DNA of 28,296 nt, taken from Aquirhabdus sp. (GTDB taxonomy: Bacteria > Pseudomonadota > Gammaproteobacteria > Pseudomonadales > Moraxellaceae). The position numbers were made by a program, and so were the translations under genes. The stretch is taken from positions 1-28,296 of the forward strand of contig JASLGO010000123.1 in assembly GCA_030150135.1 (NCBI GenBank), given 5' to 3'. Below are positions 8,471 through 16,497 of this stretch, piece after piece. The number at the start of each line of letters is the position of its first letter. Within the stretch, counting starts at the first letter, position 1. Under the pieces are notes generated by a model. The model had not been told where the DNA came from and ran no database searches. It was given only the letters and a program-made list of their open reading frames with translations.

Positions 8471-9892
8471 ATGATTGTACCTGTAATTTTAGCGGGAGGC
8501 TCTGGTACAAGACTGTGGCCGTTGTCCAGACAATCCTACCCCAAACAATTCTTGTACTTGGTTGATCAGCAATACACCATGTTACAACTGACTATAAAAC
8601 GCTTGGAAAACTTATCCTGTGAAGTTTTACCACCTATCATTGTCTGTAATGAAAATCATCGGTTTATCGTTGCAGAACAATTACGTCAAGTTGGGATTGA
8701 ACAAGCGTCTATTATCTTAGAACCTTGTGCAAAGAATACTGCACCTGCAATCACTCTTGCCGCACTACAAGCACAGGAACTCTATCCAGAGCATCATGTC
8801 AGCCTGCTGGTCTTATCTGCTGATCACCATATTGCAGATATCCCTGAGTTTCAACACAGTATTTTACAAGCATATCAGCAATCTCAACTTGACAAATTAG
8901 TTGTTTTTGGCGTTAAACCAACCCATGCTAATATGGGCTATGGTTATATCCAGCTAGGCGGACAAGAAGAAAATAATATTTATAGACTAGATAAATTTGT
9001 AGAGAAGCCTGATTTAAAAACTGCTGAATACTATGTATCGAGTAAAGGTTACTTGTGGAATAGTGGAATGTTTATGTTTCAACCGCCGTTGTTCTTACAG
9101 GAATTACAGCAATATCAAAGTGAAATCTATCAAAACTGCTTAAATGCTTGGCAGCATAAAACCAAAGACTTGGATTTTATCCGGATTGGTTTACAACAAT
9201 TTCAACAATGTCCTGAAGATTCAATCGATTATGCCATCATGGAGAAAACAACTCGTGGCATTCTTGTTGGGCTAGATGTCGGTTGGAATGATTTAGGCTC
9301 CTGGTCTTCGCTATGGCAATCAAATCAAAAAGATGACCATCAGAATGTCATTTTTGGTGATGTACTCGCTGAACAAAGTCAGCGTAACTATCTTTATTCA
9401 TCTTCTCGCTTAGTGACCGTACTTGGTGTAGAGAATTTAATAGTTGTAGAAACCAAAGACGCAGTGTTGATTGCCCATCAAGACAAGTCCCAAGATATTA
9501 AACAAATTGTTGATCAGCTGAAGCGCGAAAAACGCATTGAACTACTCCAACACAGAGAAGTCATTAGACCTTGGGGGAAATATGATTCGATTGATATCGG
9601 CGAACGTTACCAAGTTAAACGAATTACCGTCAATGCCAAAGCCAAATTATCCCTACAACTTCATCATCATCGAGCAGAGCATTGGGTGGTTGTGAAAGGA
9701 ACTGCCAAAGTGACAAATGGCGAAAAGCAATATTATGTTACGGAAAATGAATCCACATTTATTCCTCTTGGTACAGTACACAGTCTGGAGAACCCTGGTT
9801 ACATTCCTTTAGAATTAATCGAAATTCAATCTGGGAGCTATCTAGGAGAAGATGATATTGTCCGCCTTAAAGATCAATACGGGCGAATATAG
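8471..9892 (+). CDS. manC: Mannose-1-phosphate guanylyltransferase / mannose-6-phosphate isomerase
   Basis: This bifunctional enzyme makes GDP-mannose (AlgA/ManC/CpsB family, usual length ~470-480). The N-terminal nucleotidyltransferase has GGSGTRLWPLSRQSYPKQF from residue 9 and FVEKP at 176-180. The C-terminal type II phosphomannose isomerase cupin has PWGKYDSID, LHHHRAEHW (H398-H400, E403, H404, metal ligands in the family) and IQSGSYLGEDDIVR. The ATG at 8471 is chosen because AAGGA sits 7 bp upstream; the GTG one codon earlier is less suitable. It supplies the activated sugar for the neighbouring GT4, GT32 and probably GT2 enzymes. No gmd, fcl or manB is present in the window. Confidence 0.92.
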   Translation: MIVPVILAGGSGTRLWPLSRQSYPKQFLYLVDQQYTMLQLTIKRLENLSCEVLPPIIVCNENHRFIVAEQLRQVGIEQASIILEPCAKNTAPAITLAALQAQELYPEHHVSLLVLSADHHIADIPEFQHSILQAYQQSQLDKLVVFGVKPTHANMGYGYIQLGGQEENNIYRLDKFVEKPDLKTAEYYVSSKGYLWNSGMFMFQPPLFLQELQQYQSEIYQNCLNAWQHKTKDLDFIRIGLQQFQQCPEDSIDYAIMEKTTRGILVGLDVGWNDLGSWSSLWQSNQKDDHQNVIFGDVLAEQSQRNYLYSSSRLVTVLGVENLIVVETKDAVLIAHQDKSQDIKQIVDQLKREKRIELLQHREVIRPWGKYDSIDIGERYQVKRITVNAKAKLSLQLHHHRAEHWVVVKGTAKVTNGEKQYYVTENESTFIPLGTVHSLENPGYIPLELIEIQSGSYLGEDDIVRLKDQYGRI

Positions 9893-9907
9893 AGGCTGTG
9901 ACGATAA

Positions 9908-11191
9908 ATGAGTAAAAGAGTTTTATTGATATCTTATGAAATGGGACTCGGCTACAATCGAGGGATTTACCATTTTAGTAAGTCTCTAATTAGGGCCATT
10001 AAAAGACAACATGAACTAGGGTTGTTAACTCAGGCATACAATTCAGAAAGCCCAGAAATTCTGGCGTCCCTTCATGAACCATCCCACTATTTTCGCAAGA
10101 AAAATGCACAAACAATTCTTTGGGGATATTATTTAAAATATTTTCTTGGTTTCCATAATAAATTTGAATTCACGCAAAACGATCACTCGAGCATCGTAGA
10201 CAGCTATTCGGATGCTATAGATTTTTTTATAAATAAATCAGCATTTTATTATTACAATCAACAATACTTAAAATTACCAGGACTTGGTTTACATAATTTA
10301 GAAATCGACCATCTCAATACAGATGATATTATTTTCTCCACCAGCCCAGTAAATATGAGGTCTGGGAAGAACAAAATGATACAGACATTGCACGATGTAT
10401 TTCCTTTAGTGAATACTGATAGATATTATCAGCGTACATTTCATAGAAACATTCACGGCTTAACTGCCGCTGACAAAATAATAGCTGTGTCAAATTATGC
10501 AAAAAAAAGTTTCTTAGACTACTATCCTGATTTGGAGAATAAGATCGAGGTGGTTTATCAAGCTATTGCCATCGATACTCATCTGATTGAGCAGAGTAAA
10601 GACATCCATCTGAATGAGATAGTATTAAATAAATATTGTCTTAAACCAAAATCATATATGTTTTTCGTTGGAGCGATAGAATATAGAAAAAATATTCACA
10701 ATATGATTCAAGCCTACAGATTAGCAACAAAAGGTCATAACGATCTAAAGTTAGTCATCGCTGGAAAAAGTGATGATCTCAAGTATTTAAGTGAGTTTGG
10801 TTTACTGCGTTATATGCAAGACGATAATACCGAAAATATACAGTTTGTTGGTGAGATAAATAATCTTGAAAAGATTTGTTTGATGAAAAACTGCCGCGCA
10901 TTCTTATTTCCAAGCTTGCTAGAAGGATTTGGAATACCTGTTGTTGAAGCTCAAACATTAGGAACACCTGTTCTAACATCAAATAACTCAGCCCTCACGG
11001 AAGTTGCAGGTGATTCTGCATTTTTAGTGAACAATCCAGAAGATCTAGAAGAGCTTGCTGATGGTATTCGACAATTATGGGATAATGATGAGTTATGTTG
11101 TAACTTAAGTCGCAAAGGTTTTGAAAATATCAAGAGATTCTCTTTTGATACGTTTTCAGATAATGTGAACAGAATCATTAACTCTGTCTAA
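9908..11191 (+). CDS. GT4-family glycosyltransferase (putative mannosyltransferase)
   Basis: A 427-residue GT-B enzyme. The C-terminal half has the standard GT4 layout: MFFVGAIEYRKNIHNMI, a K-rich phosphate-binding region near LVIAGKSDD, and the E-x7-E motif EGFGIPVVE (E339, E347) followed by LTEVAGDSAFLVNNPED. The N-terminal acceptor half is longer than usual, with a Tyr/Asn/His-rich insert around residues 55-135. It follows manC by 15 bp, so a GDP-mannose donor is plausible (inference). Cytoplasmic or membrane-peripheral; it would extend the lipid-linked glycan. The DNA is AT-rich compared with manC. Confidence 0.8.
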   Translation: MSKRVLLISYEMGLGYNRGIYHFSKSLIRAIKRQHELGLLTQAYNSESPEILASLHEPSHYFRKKNAQTILWGYYLKYFLGFHNKFEFTQNDHSSIVDSYSDAIDFFINKSAFYYYNQQYLKLPGLGLHNLEIDHLNTDDIIFSTSPVNMRSGKNKMIQTLHDVFPLVNTDRYYQRTFHRNIHGLTAADKIIAVSNYAKKSFLDYYPDLENKIEVVYQAIAIDTHLIEQSKDIHLNEIVLNKYCLKPKSYMFFVGAIEYRKNIHNMIQAYRLATKGHNDLKLVIAGKSDDLKYLSEFGLLRYMQDDNTENIQFVGEINNLEKICLMKNCRAFLFPSLLEGFGIPVVEAQTLGTPVLTSNNSALTEVAGDSAFLVNNPEDLEELADGIRQLWDNDELCCNLSRKGFENIKRFSFDTFSDNVNRIINSV

Positions 11192-11209
11192 TTAAGGATT
11201 AAAAATTAA

Positions 11210-12100
11210 TTGAATCATCATTTAATTCCCCAAATTATTCATCAAACATATAGCTCAGCTACACTACCCAAGCAAATTGAGCAGATAGTAGCAAACTTAA
11301 AATCTAACAATCCTGATTGGGAGTATAGATTTTACGACAATAATCAATGCTCGCTTTATATTCTACAAAATTATAACGAAGAAATGCTCACCTTATACAA
11401 CTCAATCAATCCATCTTATGGTGCAGCGAAAGCAGATTTATTTCGGTATTTAGTATTATACAAAGAAGGTGGCGTCTATTTTGATATTAAGAGTACTTGC
11501 ACAATACCTTTATCTGATTTGATTAAACCAACCGATGAATTTTTCATTTCAAATTGGCCAAATCAAAACGGTGAATTCAAAAGAGCAGGTCTAAAAATAG
11601 ACTTATGGTATATACCTGGCGGAGAATATCAGCAGTGGTATATGATTGCAAAGCCCAACTCGCCATTTCTAAAAGCTGTGATAGATCGCGTCGTAAACAA
11701 TATTAGAAACTACAATCCATGGAAATATGGTGTGGCAAAAGGAGGCGTACTGCGAGTGACTGGACCTGTCGCATACACGTTAGCAATTCATCCTCTTAGA
11801 AATCGCTTTCCTCATCGATATGCTCGCTCACATAACGATTTTTCATTAAAATATACAATGTTAGAACACAACACAGATCATGTAAAAATAATGAAAAATC
11901 ATTATAGCCTGAGCTCAGAACCCATTATCATGCCAAAATCCAGCTATGAAATACTTCAATATAAGACGTTCATTATAGCGAGATTTCTTTTTGTTATTAT
12001 TTATGAGTTAACATATAAAATTGTATTTAGAAAAACCAGCGGTAAACTAACTATTCATGAGGAGTTTAACGCTCTCACAAATAATCTAAGGAAATTTTAA
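11210..12100 (+). CDS. GT32-like glycosyltransferase (Gly_transf_sug / capsular polysaccharide synthesis type)
   Basis: A 296-residue protein with GT32 hallmarks: IPQIIHQTYSSATLP at the start, NPDWEYRFYDN, AAKADLFRYLVLYKEGGVYFD, and a histidine-containing downstream segment. The usual DxD is here D92-I-K94 (FDIKS), a variant of the metal-binding motif. The family includes OCH1-like mannosyltransferases and capsule GTs. The start is TTG at 11210; the first ATG lies far inside the conserved domain, and a TAAGGA site lies about 11 bp upstream. A hydrophobic stretch near residues 245-265 could anchor it. It is the last plus-strand gene of the run, and its stop overlaps the stop of the converging minus-strand gene. 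Confidence 0.75.
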   Translation: MNHHLIPQIIHQTYSSATLPKQIEQIVANLKSNNPDWEYRFYDNNQCSLYILQNYNEEMLTLYNSINPSYGAAKADLFRYLVLYKEGGVYFDIKSTCTIPLSDLIKPTDEFFISNWPNQNGEFKRAGLKIDLWYIPGGEYQQWYMIAKPNSPFLKAVIDRVVNNIRNYNPWKYGVAKGGVLRVTGPVAYTLAIHPLRNRFPHRYARSHNDFSLKYTMLEHNTDHVKIMKNHYSLSSEPIIMPKSSYEILQYKTFIIARFLFVIIYELTYKIVFRKTSGKLTIHEEFNALTNNLRKF

Positions 12101-13122
12101 TTTGTATTTAATACGGATTGATATACCTTAATATAACCATCGACCATTTTATTTACGCTAAAATTTTTAACAATGTGTTCACGTGCAGTCGTTTTCACCT
12201 TGTCGCGCAATTGATTATTACTAGCTATGTAATGAACAGTATCCGCAAAGGCATCTACATCATCTTTTGCACATAAAAAACCCGTCTCACCATGCCCTAC
12301 CAATTCTGTTAATGCAGAACCATCTGTAATCACTACAGGCAATCCACAAGCCATTGCTTCAGCAACAACCAACCCAAAACCCTCCAATCGTGAAGGAAAA
12401 ATTAAAGCATCCATTGTTCTATATGTATTCGCTAAATCTTGTGCTGTTTTTTGAGGTGGTAATTGAATCATATTTTGGGGTAGAGGTTGGTATGCTTCTG
12501 CATTTGACGTATAAAAAAGCAGGAAATCATCACCAAGCTGCCGCATTATTTTTGGTAATAAATCAAAGCCTTTACGAACAGAATTACTGCCTACAAAAAT
12601 GAGTTTGAAAGGTTGATCTCGATTGGCCAATTTTGTTGATATATCTGGATGAAAAGTATTATGGTCTATGCCATTATAAATAACTTGAACATCATCTATA
12701 TCGAAAATCTCTTTAGCGCATAGAGCAGTATATTGACTAACCGTTGTAATTTTATCTGCGACGTTCAAGCAATGTTCTTCAATCGGAGTAATCCAGAATC
12801 GATGATAGACTTTCTGAGCAAACGTCTTATAAGGAAAAAAAGCTCGATCTTGTACGCAATGATGTAAGGTCGCAACAATTTTTAAATCACGCGGTAAAAA
12901 ACGTGAATGCAGCCACGTGTTCACATGAACAATATTTGCCCACTCTGGTTTTTGTGGAACAGGAACAAGCCAAGGTAGGTATTCCGCATGATGAGGTAAC
13001 CATGTTATTTCGGCTTGAAACCCTTGCTGATTTAAAGCTGCAACGAGTTGCTTAGTAAAATGATCCGAACCAGTATTTGTTCTAACTGTAGGGAACCAGA
13101 TTGCGGGTTTAATATCTTTCAT
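12097..13122 (-). CDS. GT4-family glycosyltransferase
   Basis: A 341-residue GT-B enzyme. N-terminal half: IWFPTVRTNTGSDHFTKQL, HVNTW and VATLHHCVQDR. C-terminal half: LIFVGSNSVRKGFDLLP and the E-x7-E motif EGFGLVVAE (E247, E255), then GLPVVITDGSALTELV, typical of GT4. Its start overlaps the end of the upstream minus-strand GT4 by 4 bp (13119-13122), giving translational coupling. Its stop shares TTAA (12097-12100) with the GT32 stop on the other strand. It is probably a cytoplasmic enzyme extending the same lipid-linked glycan; donor and linkage are unknown. Confidence 0.82.
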   Translation of the reverse strand: MKDIKPAIWFPTVRTNTGSDHFTKQLVAALNQQGFQAEITWLPHHAEYLPWLVPVPQKPEWANIVHVNTWLHSRFLPRDLKIVATLHHCVQDRAFFPYKTFAQKVYHRFWITPIEEHCLNVADKITTVSQYTALCAKEIFDIDDVQVIYNGIDHNTFHPDISTKLANRDQPFKLIFVGSNSVRKGFDLLPKIMRQLGDDFLLFYTSNAEAYQPLPQNMIQLPPQKTAQDLANTYRTMDALIFPSRLEGFGLVVAEAMACGLPVVITDGSALTELVGHGETGFLCAKDDVDAFADTVHYIASNNQLRDKVKTTAREHIVKNFSVNKMVDGYIKVYQSVLNTN

Positions 13123-14264
13123 AAATTCATAATAATTCTTTCAAATTTATCTTTGAGATTATACCAAGCAAATTGCTCAGCATAGCTTTCACACGATTGT
13201 CTATCAATCAAGACTTTCTCTTGTAAAACTTGAATTGCAACCTCAGTGAGTGCCTCATAATTTTGCTTTTCAACAAGAAAACCTGTTTTTCCATCTTGAA
13301 CCGCATCAACAATCCCACCTGTCGCAAAAGCAATAGTTGGCTTACCATGTGCCGCGGCTTCAATCGCAACCATACCAAAACCTTCTGGATCATCAGGTAT
13401 ATATTTCACTGGAAAAACATGAATATCAGCTACATCGTAAAAATTAGATAAAAGCTCATAATCACTAATATTCCCTATAAATACGACATGATCCTCTATA
13501 CCATGTTTTCGAACTGTAGATAAAATCAGTTCTTTTGATTGTAGGTTTTTATTGAGTGATTGATTTGGCGTATCGCCAATCACAATGAGGATGGTATTTG
13601 GAGCAGCTTTCACAATCTGAGCAAAACTTAAATCAAGAAACTCATTTAAACCTTTACGTTGAGTCAAGCGACCAATAGAGATCAGTACTTTTTTGCCTTG
13701 TAAGTGATATTGGTCTTTAATTTTTTGAATAAGCTCTTGATTTGGTGGAGTTGGAGGATAACTGACACCAGGACAAATAATCTGTAATTTCGCCTTGCTT
13801 ACCCCTTTTTGTACACAGAGATCATAAGTCGGTGAGCTATTTGCAATAACGACATTTGCAGAACGGATAAAGGGAACCCACAAAAAATTATATAAAGGAT
13901 GATTTGTGCCTATATCCAAACCATGAATATAAACCATACTTTTTTTTCTAAAAATCTTCGCCCAAAAAACAGCGATCGGTGCAGTTAAACCACTTCCTGC
14001 AAACAAGATATCAGGACGACGAATTAAGCATAACCAAAATGTTCGAAAAAAAGCACAAATTAAAAATAGTGGCAAAGGGTTCAGTGGGACACTATAAAAA
14101 ATCGTATTTGGGGGTGCTATCACCTTGGCTTGTGTATGACTCAAAATCGTCACTTGATGATCTTTTGAAAGCTCATCTGCAATATACCAATTTAAACGTT
14201 CCATGCCTCCAATAAGAGGAGGCAAGTTGCGTGTTATAATCAAGATTGACTTTTTACTGTTCAT
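13119..14264 (-). CDS. GT4-family glycosyltransferase (PimB/PglA-like)
   Basis: A 381-residue GT-B enzyme. The N terminus has the acceptor-side signature PPLIGGMERLNWYIADEL (G19-G20). VYIHGLDIG and ANSSPTYDLC follow, and the C-terminal donor domain carries LISIGRLTQRKGLNEFLD and the E-x7-E motif EGFGMVAIE (E294, E302). It is the first gene of a two-gene minus-strand operon running towards the plus-strand cluster. The ATG at 14264 lies within the end of a 44-codon ORF. It probably acts in the same glycan pathway. Specificity cannot be stated. Confidence 0.82.
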   Translation of the reverse strand: MNSKKSILIITRNLPPLIGGMERLNWYIADELSKDHQVTILSHTQAKVIAPPNTIFYSVPLNPLPLFLICAFFRTFWLCLIRRPDILFAGSGLTAPIAVFWAKIFRKKSMVYIHGLDIGTNHPLYNFLWVPFIRSANVVIANSSPTYDLCVQKGVSKAKLQIICPGVSYPPTPPNQELIQKIKDQYHLQGKKVLISIGRLTQRKGLNEFLDLSFAQIVKAAPNTILIVIGDTPNQSLNKNLQSKELILSTVRKHGIEDHVVFIGNISDYELLSNFYDVADIHVFPVKYIPDDPEGFGMVAIEAAAHGKPTIAFATGGIVDAVQDGKTGFLVEKQNYEALTEVAIQVLQEKVLIDRQSCESYAEQFAWYNLKDKFERIIMNL

Positions 14265-14388
14265 GAGATTTTAATAGACGTCCATGCTTCACACGATAAT
14301 CATGTAGTACGTAATACATTTTTCGCAAGCTACTGAAACCAATATGCCATAAACATTCAACCGACTCAAACCCAAGCAACCTAATCAT
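14254..14388 (-). CDS. Unrecognised 44-residue ORF upstream of and overlapping the minus-strand GT4 start
   Basis: An ATG at 14388 opens 44 codons (beginning MIRLLGFESVECLWH, ending VKHGRLLKSHEQ) that stop at 14254, overlapping the GT4 start by 11 bp. Codon usage and composition look protein-like, but there is no good ribosome-binding site and no family I recognise. It may be the tail of a deleted gene or a small leader that couples translation to the GT4. It may also not be a gene. Confidence 0.25.
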   Translation of the reverse strand: MIRLLGFESVECLWHIGFSSLRKMYYVLHDYRVKHGRLLKSHEQ

Positions 14389-14401
14389 CTCAACAAACTT
14401 T

Positions 14402-14430
14402 TACATTTCCACACAAATTGATTATAATTA
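14402..14430 (+). promoter_or_regulatory. Sigma70 promoter for the PglL-type transferase
   Basis: TTTACA (14402-14407) lies 17 bp before a perfect TATAAT (14425-14430), leading to the GTG start at 14491 with a 5' leader of roughly 50 nt. ATTATAAT at the -10 is nearly palindromic and could also seed minus-strand transcription towards the GT4 pair, although no good -35 is seen for that direction. The divergent gap 14389-14490 holds nothing else I recognise. Confidence 0.7.
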
Positions 14431-14490
14431 GACCAGTTATCCACCGATAACTTAAATCTTCTCAATTTTCCGACAATAAAGGTTGCTTGC

Positions 14491-16248
14491 GTGACTAAAA
14501 CGCTCATCTCTAGCATTGCCGCATTATCATTACTTCTATCTTGGTTAATTCCCCACCATTACTACCCATGGTTAACAGGCGATAGTGAGTTTTTGGCATT
14601 TAGTGCAGCTTTAATTTTAAGCTTAGTCATTTTTCATAAAAAAATTATCATTCCTCGCGCCGCAGTTCTTTTTGCACTCACCGCATTCATTCCATTTATT
14701 CAGTGGATGTTTGGCATCGTTTTCTTTTCTGGTGATGCCATCATTTCTTCATGTTATCTGGTTGGTTTTTCATCAGTTATTTTAATTGGCTACAATCTGA
14801 CTCAGTGCGAATCGATTCGAATACAAAGTTACCAAGCACTTGCTTGCTTATTTATTATTGGTTCTACACTTTCTGCAGTGATTGCTTTCCGACAATGGCT
14901 TGGGTTTAGTCAAGGGTTTAGTTTTTTTGAGGCCGCAAATTCAGGGGCGCGCCCTTTTGCTAATTTCGGACAACCAAATAATCTAGCGACACTACTTTGC
15001 ATGGGACTAGCTAGTACTTTATTTTTATTTGAATCAGGTCGTCTTAATAAAATTGTGAGCAGTATACTTGCAGTGTTATTAATATTTGCCGTTGCACTCA
15101 CACAATCGCGGACAGCATGGGTCGGTGCAATATTTGCTGTATTCTGGTGGTTTTGGAAAACTCCTCATCTAAACACGAAATTATCACGCAAGGCTATTAT
15201 TGGTTGGGTTGGACTTTTTGTATTATTTATCGTGACCTTGCCCTTGCTTACAACGACGGTGACGACTCATGCCGCAGTGAGTCTGGCTGAGCGCGCACAA
15301 GCATCTGGTCGAGGTTTACTCTGGGCACAGTTTGGTCTTGCTATTTTACACGGTCCACTGTTCGGCTATGGCTGGAATCAGATCAGTGTTGCACAAGTTA
15401 ATGTTTCAAATATATTTCCTGTTAATATCATGACCAACTCCAGTCATAATATTCTATTGGATCTCCTAGTTTGGAATGGACCTATTTTAGGTAGCCTGAT
15501 TATTATTCTAGCAATGACTTGGTTAGCACGTTTAGCATATTGCGCAAAAAGTCTCAGTAGTATTTATGCATTGCTCGCCGTTGGGTTTGCATTGATCCAT
15601 GGGATGTTAGAGTATCCATTGGAATATGCGTATTTTCTGCTTCCAGTTGGCTTGCTACTTGGTATGGTTTACGGTGAGCTGGGTACAACACAGCAATACA
15701 CAGAAACGCTGCCTATCTCAAAATATTTAAGACGCTTACCAAAACTCACTTGGGCATTACCACACGCTGTATTTGCAAGCTTCCTTGCAGTTTGTACAGT
15801 ATTTATGATCTGGCTCGGCTATGAATACCACACACTGAATCGTGATTATCATGCATTTAGACCTATCGAATTGACCCCAGATAAAGTCAGTACCGCTACC
15901 TATAACCCAAACAACATTATCTTATTGACCCAGCTCCGTAATTATTTGCAACTACAAACAGTCAATCCAACACCAAATATGACTGCACAACAGCTTGATT
16001 GGGTAAAAAATGTCGCGTATCGCTTTCCACAAGTTGACAATCTAGCGCGTTATGCAACAGCGCTCGCACTAAATAATCAACCGATTCAAGCTGGTCAAGA
16101 GCTCAGTGAACTTCGCATTTTGTATGGCAATCGTGTTTTTACAGAAGCAGCCGAGGCACTGACTGCGTTGCAACAAGAATACGCTGATCAAGCAACAGCT
16201 GCATATCATCGTTGCCATCATCGTCACCACGACAATTGTTCAAAATAA
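14491..16248 (+). CDS. pglL: PglL-type O-oligosaccharyltransferase (Wzy_C superfamily)
   Basis: A 585-residue inner-membrane protein with about 11-13 hydrophobic segments. PglL-family features include HHYYPWLTGDSEFLAF near the N terminus, PFANFGQPNNLATLL (F159 to N164 within it), LTQSRTAWVGA, a large periplasmic loop with NSSHNILLDLLVWNG (H319, matching the conserved catalytic-region histidine of the family), and EYPLEYAYFLLP. The family transfers whole glycans from undecaprenyl-diphosphate to Ser/Thr of exported proteins. The C-terminal ~120 residues are soluble. The start is GTG, because AAAGG lies 8 bp upstream and no better ATG precedes the first membrane segment. It has its own promoter. 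WaaL ligases share the fold, but the FGQPNN and NSSHN context favours PglL. The acceptor could be the pilin or general exported proteins. Confidence 0.85.
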   Translation: MTKTLISSIAALSLLLSWLIPHHYYPWLTGDSEFLAFSAALILSLVIFHKKIIIPRAAVLFALTAFIPFIQWMFGIVFFSGDAIISSCYLVGFSSVILIGYNLTQCESIRIQSYQALACLFIIGSTLSAVIAFRQWLGFSQGFSFFEAANSGARPFANFGQPNNLATLLCMGLASTLFLFESGRLNKIVSSILAVLLIFAVALTQSRTAWVGAIFAVFWWFWKTPHLNTKLSRKAIIGWVGLFVLFIVTLPLLTTTVTTHAAVSLAERAQASGRGLLWAQFGLAILHGPLFGYGWNQISVAQVNVSNIFPVNIMTNSSHNILLDLLVWNGPILGSLIIILAMTWLARLAYCAKSLSSIYALLAVGFALIHGMLEYPLEYAYFLLPVGLLLGMVYGELGTTQQYTETLPISKYLRRLPKLTWALPHAVFASFLAVCTVFMIWLGYEYHTLNRDYHAFRPIELTPDKVSTATYNPNNIILLTQLRNYLQLQTVNPTPNMTAQQLDWVKNVAYRFPQVDNLARYATALALNNQPIQAGQELSELRILYGNRVFTEAAEALTALQQEYADQATAAYHRCHHRHHDNCSK

Positions 16249-16261
16249 CTCTAGGTCATTT

Positions 16262-16293
16262 TTAGGGCGTATCTATATTTGATCTCGCCCTAA
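16262..16293. repeat. Hairpin after the PglL-type gene
   Basis: A perfect 8-bp inverted repeat TTAGGGCG/CGCCCTAA with a 16-nt loop starts 13 bp after the stop of the transferase gene. There is no T run, so it is at best a weak or factor-assisted terminator. Confidence 0.5.
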
Positions 16294-16366
16294 TCACATC
16301 AAATCCGGCTTAGAATAAAGTTTTCAACCCTATTATCGAAAAGCCAACATAACTATCGCTTTCCTT

Positions 16367-16395
16367 TTGAATCCATCGCTAATATCGCTTATACT
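16367..16395 (+). promoter_or_regulatory. Putative sigma70 promoter of tig
   Basis: TTGAAT (16367-16372) and TATACT (16390-16395) are separated by 17 bp, about 100 bp upstream of tig. A second -10-like TATAAT at 16466-16471 lies nearer the gene but has no recognisable -35. Confidence 0.45.
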
Positions 16396-16497
16396 CCGCA
16401 ACTAATTTTTTCATGTCGTAGCGCCAAATCTATGGGCACGCGAACGTGAATGAACCCTCATTCTCTATAATCATTCTTTTCTAGGATCGAGAAAACC

